From NCBI GenBank assembly GCA_964624955.1, contig CAZUZF010000001.1, positions 1 to 48,287 on the forward strand: 48,287 nucleotides of DNA, written 5' to 3'. The notes beneath the pieces were generated by a model. The model had not been told where the DNA came from. It saw nothing but the letters and a program-made list of their open reading frames with translations, and did no database searches. Below are positions 43,315 through 48,287 of this stretch, piece after piece. The position numbers were made by a program, and so were the translations under genes. The stretch is from JACQHJ01 sp964624955 (GTDB lineage: Bacteria > Patescibacteriota > Microgenomatia > Levybacterales > UBA12049). Position 1 is the stretch's first letter, and each line of letters opens with the position of its first letter.

Positions 43315-44004
43315 TTAGAAAGTTCTAACTTTACCTTCTTTATCTTGCTGTTTAGTTATTCCGTAAACCTCTTTAATGGAGAATTTAGATCCATCAGTTT
43401 CTAGAACAAAATATCCCGTATTTTCTACTGTGCCAACTGGGAGTTCATCAAATGTTGCAAAGCCTAAGTGTGTAAGTAGGGATCGCATTAGATTGCTATG
43501 ACAAGAAATAAGTATTGTTTTACCAGCGTATGTAACAGCAGTTTCTTTTATAAAATTTAAAAGTCTAATGGCTCCTTCTTGGGCACTTTCCATATCTGTC
43601 GAGTGTTTGTATTGCATTTTTGCTTTATCGTTAAGGGTGGTAAATATATTCTTTATTTCTTCACGGAGCCTATTTAATGATTCTATTGTTAAATCGCCTC
43701 GTCTATATAGATATCCATAGATACTTCTTTCTCTAATAGCATTACTTTTTTTGACATTTAAATTCTTCTCTTTGGCAATAATTTGTGCGGTTTCATAAGT
43801 ACGTTTCAAATCAGATGATAAAATTGCGTCAAATTTTATATCTTTGAATTTTTTAGCAATGTCATTTGCCTGCTGTTTACCCTTATCACTTAAGGACGAT
43901 CCAAGCTTTCCTGCATAATGAATATCCTTTCCGTTGTATAACGCATTAAACAAAGATTGTGCATGTCTTACAACATAAATTTTAGTTAGTTTTTTACTCT
44001 TCAT
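43315..44004 (-). CDS. Histidine phosphatase family protein (phosphoglycerate-mutase-like)
   Basis: A 229-residue enzyme with the catalytic motif VVRHAQSLFN (His14, here RHA rather than RHG). It also has SDLKRTYETAQIIAKE, the acid in IRERSIYG, and the second His in ISCHSNLMRSLL (His169). Length and the insert around 100-140 fit cofactor-dependent mutase/phosphatase members. It could be a phosphoglycerate mutase or a phosphatase for sugars or nucleotides. The sequence does not decide between them. It sits between gatC and gatA, overlapping gatC by 11 bases and lying 1 base before gatA, an unusual place for this family. Confidence 0.85.
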   Translation of the reverse strand: MKSKKLTKIYVVRHAQSLFNALYNGKDIHYAGKLGSSLSDKGKQQANDIAKKFKDIKFDAILSSDLKRTYETAQIIAKEKNLNVKKSNAIRERSIYGYLYRRGDLTIESLNRLREEIKNIFTTLNDKAKMQYKHSTDMESAQEGAIRLLNFIKETAVTYAGKTILISCHSNLMRSLLTHLGFATFDELPVGTVENTGYFVLETDGSKFSIKEVYGITKQQDKEGKVRTF

Positions 44005-44278
44005 TTAAAATTCCTTTCACCTTAAACAGTCCGTTGTGTTTATTTTTTGCATTTGATAAAGCTTCTTTTTGGGAAAGAGATGGTGATGCAATATCGTCTG
44101 AGGTTACATTTTCAAGTCCTGTTGTCTGAGAAGTCTCCGGTGTGTCTTTAGTATCAAGCTTTTGAAGTTTATCAATATAGCTTAGAATTGAGGATAGTTG
44201 TTGTCCGTACTTTTTAATTTCTCCCTTAGTTAACGGCAAATTTGCCAGTTTTGCAATGTGTAAAACATCGACTTTCAT
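43994..44278 (-). CDS. gatC: Asp/Glu-tRNA amidotransferase subunit C
   Basis: GatC wraps around GatA and GatB to stabilise the complex. The 94-residue protein has the family N-terminus VLHIAKLANLPLTKGEIKKY, QQLSSILSYIDKLQKLDT with the following Pro/Thr-rich linker, and the short C-terminal KVKGIL. It starts 9 bases after gatD with AAAGGT just upstream. The complete GatCAB set suggests that Gln-tRNA (or Asn-tRNA) is made by the indirect route in this organism. Confidence 0.93.
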   Translation of the reverse strand: MKVDVLHIAKLANLPLTKGEIKKYGQQLSSILSYIDKLQKLDTKDTPETSQTTGLENVTSDDIASPSLSQKEALSNAKNKHNGLFKVKGILNEE

Positions 44279-44287
44279 TGACCTTTA

Positions 44288-45037
44288 TTATATTGCAATC
44301 CCTAGTCTTTTGGCAATCTCCTCTCTTGCATTTTGTTCCAAGGTATCATCCAATCTTTCAAGGCCGATAATTTTTTTATATTTTACCTCCAATGCTTTTT
44401 GTATAAGATAGTCGGAAAATATGGGGTTTTTGGGCAGTATTGGTCCATGTAAATATGTTCCAAAGCTATTTTTATATATAGCTCCCTCATATCCATCTTC
44501 ACCGTTATTGCCATAACCTTTAATTACTTTTCCAAAAGGCTTTACGTTTTTACCAAGATATGTTCTTCCTCCATGGTTTTCAAAGCCAATTAGGGTATAA
44601 CCTAAATCCTCTGACTTAAATGCAGCATTTCCTATTAATCTTTTTTTGCCCTCTCCTGGATTTTTGGTATAAAGATCAAATATCTCAAGACCCTTAATCT
44701 TGTTTCCGTTTGCTTCCAAATAGTAGTTTCCCAAAAATTGATATGCGCCACAGATATATAGACCTGGAATTCCTTTTTCAATTAATTTTTTAATTACTTC
44801 TCTTGCTTTAAAAAGGTCTTGGGATACTGCCTGCTGTTGTCTGTCTTGTGCTCCTCCCATTAAAATTAGATCGCATTTTTTAAGCATTTTATACTCAAAG
44901 CCAATATTTAGAAATTCTGTCTTTACATCTATATTTCGCCATTTGCACCTTTTTAATAAGACCAAAAGATTGCCCCTGTCTCCATAGATGTTCATTAGCT
45001 CTGGATACAGCCAGCCAATAGTTAGTGATAGTTTCAT
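44288..45037 (-). CDS. gatD: Lipid II isoglutaminyl synthase, glutamine amidotransferase subunit GatD
   Basis: GatD supplies ammonia to MurT to amidate the D-Glu of lipid II. The 249-residue class I amidotransferase of CobQ type has the nucleophile in GLYICGAYQFLG (Cys96) and the His in GTYLHGPILPKNP (His197). Family segments IYGDRGNLLVLLKRC, MGGAQDRQQQ and GFENHGGRTYLG are present. The catalytic acid is not obvious, as known for this family. It overlaps murT by 4 bases, matching the conserved murT-gatD pair. Confidence 0.93.
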   Translation of the reverse strand: MKLSLTIGWLYPELMNIYGDRGNLLVLLKRCKWRNIDVKTEFLNIGFEYKMLKKCDLILMGGAQDRQQQAVSQDLFKAREVIKKLIEKGIPGLYICGAYQFLGNYYLEANGNKIKGLEIFDLYTKNPGEGKKRLIGNAAFKSEDLGYTLIGFENHGGRTYLGKNVKPFGKVIKGYGNNGEDGYEGAIYKNSFGTYLHGPILPKNPIFSDYLIQKALEVKYKKIIGLERLDDTLEQNAREEIAKRLGIAI

Positions 45038-46311
45038 AATATTTTTTTACCTGTTAAAACCTGTCTTGTCTCAAGCATTGCCGAATAGTTTGGAAGAATA
45101 TATAATTTTTCATTTTTGCCAGTGTTTTCAATCATTTTGTCAATTGCAAGTTTAATATCTGAAGTTATATGGGCATACAATCCAGCATATTTAAGCCTAA
45201 TTGCCATATCAAACATTCTATCTCCGCTTACCAATATATTTGTATCTTTGTCTAAAATGTTTTCAAAATCTATATCCCAAATCCAGGAAACGTCAAGGCC
45301 GTCTGGAATTCTATCATTTAACACAATAATTATATTTTTTCCTCCCATTTTTTTTACAGTTGATAAAGACTCATTAAAGCTTATGGGGTTTTTGGAAAGA
45401 AATAGTTGTACGTCCTTTTCTATGTAACTAATGACTTCCTGTCTTCCAAAAGCAGGTTTAAAGTTTTTTAGGGCTTTTAAAATAACCTTTTCATTTATTT
45501 TTGCAAGTTTTGCAAATAAAACAGCAGCTAGCGTATCGTATTTAGCATACGTTCCGTAAAGAGGATAAAAATCAAGCTTTGACAGGTTTGGACTGGGTCT
45601 TTTAAGATTGCAGTTTGGACACTCCCATTTTCCCAAATGGGAAAAATAATATGACCGAAATTTAAGTTTTCCGCTGCATTTTGGACACAAAAGCGTATCT
45701 GCGCCATGTTGAAGTAGAGTATTTTGAAGATTTTTTTCTTCAAGGCCAAAATAAAAAGCTTTTTTGAAGTTTTTACCAAGAAACGCAATTTGCGGATCAT
45801 CTGCGTTTAAAATTAAGGTTGTATTTTTTAAATTCTCCAAAGCCTTTTTCCAGTTGATAACAATCGTATCAATTTCTCCATATCTATCAAGCTGATCCCT
45901 AAAAAGATTTAGGGCAATTACATAGTCAGGTTTGATTTTGCTTGCAACATGAGCAAACGCGTTCTCATCAACTTCAAAGATAGCATAATCCTTTTTTAGT
46001 TTTCCACTTAATTTGCTAGATATAATTAACGCAGAGGCAATTCCATTTAAAAGATTTGCTCCTGACATATTGTAGACGCTTTTATCTTTGTTTTCTTTTA
46101 ATATTGTTCTAATAAGTTTTGAGGTAGTGGTTTTTCCGTTTGTTCCGATAATTAAAACACTTTTAACTTTTGATCTTCTTAATGTTTGTTCAATAAACTT
46201 ATCATTAATTAAAAGAGCAATGTGTCCTGGCCAGGTAGATCCGTTGCCAAGATTAAGCAGTCGAATTGAGCTTGAAAGTATCTTTAAAAGATAAATTATT
46301 AAAAGGTTCAT
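45034..46311 (-). CDS. murT: Lipid II isoglutaminyl synthase, Mur ligase subunit MurT
   Basis: MurT binds lipid II and ATP and, with GatD, turns D-Glu into D-iso-Gln. The 425-residue protein has the Mur ligase P-loop VLIIGTNGKTTTSKLIRTIL (about 52-71) and NMSGANLLNGIASAL. An inserted Cys4 zinc ribbon (CPKC and CPNC, about 205-235) is typical of MurT. The late region includes NDRIPDGLDVSWIWDIDFE. The N-terminal stretch MNLLIIYLLKILSSSIRLL is hydrophobic. Its start shares one base with the htpX stop (TAATG). Confidence 0.93.
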   Translation of the reverse strand: MNLLIIYLLKILSSSIRLLNLGNGSTWPGHIALLINDKFIEQTLRRSKVKSVLIIGTNGKTTTSKLIRTILKENKDKSVYNMSGANLLNGIASALIISSKLSGKLKKDYAIFEVDENAFAHVASKIKPDYVIALNLFRDQLDRYGEIDTIVINWKKALENLKNTTLILNADDPQIAFLGKNFKKAFYFGLEEKNLQNTLLQHGADTLLCPKCSGKLKFRSYYFSHLGKWECPNCNLKRPSPNLSKLDFYPLYGTYAKYDTLAAVLFAKLAKINEKVILKALKNFKPAFGRQEVISYIEKDVQLFLSKNPISFNESLSTVKKMGGKNIIIVLNDRIPDGLDVSWIWDIDFENILDKDTNILVSGDRMFDMAIRLKYAGLYAHITSDIKLAIDKMIENTGKNEKLYILPNYSAMLETRQVLTGKKIL

Positions 46312-47195
46312 TACATGTTACGCAAGATTTTAATTCTTTCTTCAAGCGGTGGGTGCGTATTAAAAAGACCAGTAAAAAAGTTTTTAACCTTTTTATTGTC
46401 AAATGGATTTTCTATAAATAAATGCGCTGTTGCATTGCTTGCAACTTTGGGTGGCGTATGATCTTTGGCAAGTTTTTCAAGGGCTGATGCTAAACCCTCT
46501 GGGTATCTTGTAAGCAAAACTCCTGAGGCATCGGCAAGATATTCTCTTTTTCTTGATACTGCAAGTTGAATAAGGGTAGCAGCAATAGGAGAGAGGATTG
46601 CAAAGACAATTGCCAGGATTAAAAATATTGCATTACCTCTGTTATTGTTATCATTGGAATAAAAATTTATTCTTATAAAAAGGTCTGATAAAATGGCTAT
46701 AAAGCCAACAAGTATGGCAACAATTCCCATAAGTCTTATGTCATAGTTTTTAATATGTGATAGTTCGTGTCCTATTACTCCTTCAAGCTCTGCATCATCC
46801 ATCATTTCAAGTAGGCCCGTTGTAGCACAAACCACAGCGTGTTTTGGATCCCTTCCTGTTGCAAAGGCATTGGGAGATCTATCATCTACAATATATACTT
46901 TAGGCATTGGGATCCCTGATCCTATACATAAATTCTCAACAGTTCGAAAGTATTTGGGATAGTCACTTTTTTTAATTTCTCTTGCCCCTGTTGTAGCTAG
47001 TACAAGTTTATCTGAATAGTAGTAACTTCCAATACTGATTATGCCAGCAAGGATTAAGGCAAAGCCTGCAAGACCTAGACCAAACCCCATGGCCTTAGAG
47101 AAAACATAAACTAAAGTAGTAATAATCATGACAAATAAAATCATGATTATCCATGTTTTATTCTTGTTTGAAGAAATAGCTGAATAAATGTTCAT
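46311..47195 (-). CDS. htpX: Membrane zinc protease HtpX (M48 family)
   Basis: HtpX degrades misfolded membrane proteins at the cytoplasmic face. The 294-residue protein has two N-terminal helices (about 15-60) and PMPKVYIVDDRSPNAFATGR. The zinc site is IGHELSHIKNYD (His143 and His147). Two more helices (about 155-215) and the third-ligand region EYLADASGVLLTRYP follow. It ends LFNTHPPLEERI, a family hallmark. It lies 5 bases after lemA, a pairing seen in many bacteria. Confidence 0.95.
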   Translation of the reverse strand: MNIYSAISSNKNKTWIIMILFVMIITTLVYVFSKAMGFGLGLAGFALILAGIISIGSYYYSDKLVLATTGAREIKKSDYPKYFRTVENLCIGSGIPMPKVYIVDDRSPNAFATGRDPKHAVVCATTGLLEMMDDAELEGVIGHELSHIKNYDIRLMGIVAILVGFIAILSDLFIRINFYSNDNNNRGNAIFLILAIVFAILSPIAATLIQLAVSRKREYLADASGVLLTRYPEGLASALEKLAKDHTPPKVASNATAHLFIENPFDNKKVKNFFTGLFNTHPPLEERIKILRNM

Positions 47196-47200
47196 AAACC

Positions 47201-47749
47201 CTAGAAGCTGACTTTGACAGCTTTTTTCTCTTCCTCCGTTGCAGCAAAGAATTCTGCTGGCTTAAAGCCTAAGAGGTTAGCTATGAGCACATTTGGAAAA
47301 ACAGCCAGTTTTGTATTGTAATCCAAAACATTTGAATTATAAAACTGTCTTGAATAAGCAATTTTATCTTCTGTGTCTGAAACCTCTTCCTGTAACTGCA
47401 TAAAGTTTTCACTTGCTCTAAGCTGTGGATAGGCTTCTGCCACTGCAAAAATAGACTTAAATGTTTCAGTTAATTGATTGTTGACTTTTGCCTTTTCCTC
47501 AACACTTGTTGCTTTAACTAAACTTGCTCTTTCTTTTGTGACTTGCTCAAAAAGTTGTTTTTCGTGCTTTGCGTATCCTTTAACTGTCTCAATTAGGTTT
47601 GGGATTAAATCCGTTCTTCTTTTTAGCTGAACATCTATTTGGGAGAGAGCTTCATTAACCCTTAGTTTTGCAACAATAATACTGTTATACAAAAACCAAA
47701 CAAAACCAAGTATTGCTATTAAAACTACTGCGATTATTACTAAATTCAT
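47201..47749 (-). CDS. lemA: LemA family protein
   Basis: A 182-residue protein with one N-terminal membrane helix (about 2-20) and a long helical outer or inner domain. Family motifs are YNSIIVAKLRVNEALSQIDV, QLKRRTDLIPNLIETVKGYA, AVAEAYPQLRASENFMQLQE and SRQFYNSNVLDYNTKLAVFP. The exact role is not established. It is commonly encoded next to HtpX, as here, which suggests a shared membrane-stress role. A perfect AGGAGGTGA lies 7 bases before its ATG. Confidence 0.95.
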   Translation of the reverse strand: MNLVIIAVVLIAILGFVWFLYNSIIVAKLRVNEALSQIDVQLKRRTDLIPNLIETVKGYAKHEKQLFEQVTKERASLVKATSVEEKAKVNNQLTETFKSIFAVAEAYPQLRASENFMQLQEEVSDTEDKIAYSRQFYNSNVLDYNTKLAVFPNVLIANLLGFKPAEFFAATEEEKKAVKVSF

Positions 47750-47756
47750 CTATTTA

Positions 47757-47765
47757 TCACCTCCT
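47757..47765 (-). promoter_or_regulatory. Perfect Shine-Dalgarno site of lemA
   Basis: The minus strand reads AGGAGGTGA with 7 bases to the lemA ATG. The site overlaps the stop of the upstream gene. Same sequence and spacing as at atpE. Confidence 0.85.
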
Positions 47766-48287
47766 AAAGCTTAAACCATTCTTCTATCTTATTATACGAC
47801 ATTGTGTTAAGTATGTCATTTTTTGTAGCCCATCCTCTTTGTGCCATAAATACTCCGTATTTTTGCAAATTCATTTGGTTAACCGCATGGCTGTCACTAT
47901 CTATAACGAGCTTCACATTATGGCTTACAGCTTCTTTTATAACTACGTCGGAAAGATCAAGTCTTTGAGGCCAGCTGTTTATCTCCAAAGCCTTATTGTT
48001 TTTTTTGCAAAACTCAAAAATCTTATCAAAATCCAAATCATAACCAGGCCTAATATTTAGCATCCTTCCTGTTGGGTGAGCAAGGATCTTTGCCTTTTTG
48101 TAAGATAAGCCTTTTAAAACTCTTTGTGTCATTTGATCTTTATCCATATTAAAGACGCTGTGGATTGAGACAATTGCTGCGTCTAAAAGATCAAGAGATT
48201 TATCATAAATTGCAAGATCACCACTGGGTAAAATATCAACTTCGAGTAGCTTAAATATTCGAACATATTTATTAACTGATTTAAGTT
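47764..48287 (-). CDS. polX: PHP domain of a PolX-like DNA polymerase/phosphoesterase, N-terminus outside the window
   Basis: The open frame runs past the window edge, so only the last about 174 residues are seen. Reading from the edge gives VRIFKLLEVDILPSGDLAIY, then LDAAIVSIHSVFNM and AKILAHPTGRMLNIR. ALEINSWPQRLDL and LVIDSDSHAVNQM follow. These His/Asp/Glu blocks are the metal-binding strands of the PHP domain, in the form and order typical of bacterial PolX C-termini. A Met at 48147 is internal, not a start. Whether the nucleotidyltransferase half exists upstream cannot be seen; a free-standing PHP phosphoesterase is the alternative. It would head the long minus-strand run. Confidence 0.85.
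   Translation of the reverse strand, partial: LKSVNKYVRIFKLLEVDILPSGDLAIYDKSLDLLDAAIVSIHSVFNMDKDQMTQRVLKGLSYKKAKILAHPTGRMLNIRPGYDLDFDKIFEFCKKNNKALEINSWPQRLDLSDVVIKEAVSHNVKLVIDSDSHAVNQMNLQKYGVFMAQRGWATKNDILNTMSYNKIEEWFKL

Noticed and set aside
1..48287. CRISPR array, transposase, integrase, phage or toxin-antitoxin genes
   Set aside because: No repeat-spacer pattern and no protein with these motifs was found on either strand.

Overview
The window looks like a scaffold from a metagenome-assembled, AT-rich bacterial genome. It has two 100-base N gaps, very short or overlapping gene junctions, and single-copy housekeeping genes mixed with Lys-rich membrane proteins. The best guess is a Patescibacteria/CPR bacterium of the Microgenomates type. 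That rests on the compact gene layout, the shortened ATP synthase delta subunit, an IleRS with unusual signature motifs, and the many GT-C type membrane proteins; it is inference, not proof. TGA acts as a stop (for example in dnaE and gatB), so the code is standard. MurT and GatD suggest amidated, Gram-positive-type peptidoglycan.

Layout. 1-1697: two unrecognised orphan genes and a third broken by an assembly gap, each with its own promoter. 1698-9316: cell-wall and core genes, namely mltG, an orphan on the minus strand, ileS-rodA, rplU, rpmA-parB and lepB (minus). 9381-11633: tRNA-Val(CAC), then a secreted Kelch/C39-like protease protein (minus). 11731-29729: a surface polysaccharide locus. 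It holds two GT4 and four GT2-containing glycosyltransferases (two fused to GT-C membrane domains), three further GT-C-like membrane proteins, a C-methyltransferase, a Wzx-type flippase, an SGNH-hydrolase-like protein and an O-antigen-ligase/polymerase-like protein. 29713-30505: a membrane-anchored Ig-like protein directly behind tRNA-Thr(CGT), both minus. 30558-36531: a complete F1Fo ATP synthase operon on the minus strand (atpBEFHAGDC). 36565-48287: an unbroken minus-strand run of eleven genes (polX-like, lemA, htpX, murT, gatD, gatC, histidine phosphatase, gatA, gatB, GGDEF, dnaE). No gene-free stretch exceeds about 150 bases.

How it works together. The first half pairs wall synthesis (RodA, MltG, MurT/GatD) and protein export (LepB) with a locus that would build, methylate, flip and polymerise a surface glycan. 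The long minus-strand run couples tRNA-dependent amidation (GatCAB) with lipid II amidation, membrane proteostasis (HtpX, LemA), a possible c-di-GMP enzyme and replication (DnaE).

The most interesting DNA-level signals are regulatory. Many first-in-transcript genes have a good -35/-10 promoter whose -10 ends only 6-8 bases before the ATG, implying leaderless mRNAs. Several internal genes carry perfect Shine-Dalgarno sites exactly 7 bases from the ATG. A 37-base element is repeated at the two divergent junctions of the polysaccharide locus and reads as a promoter on both strands. The rpmA promoter lies inside a 9-bp perfect inverted repeat. I saw no CRISPR array, insertion sequence, phage gene or clear intrinsic terminator.
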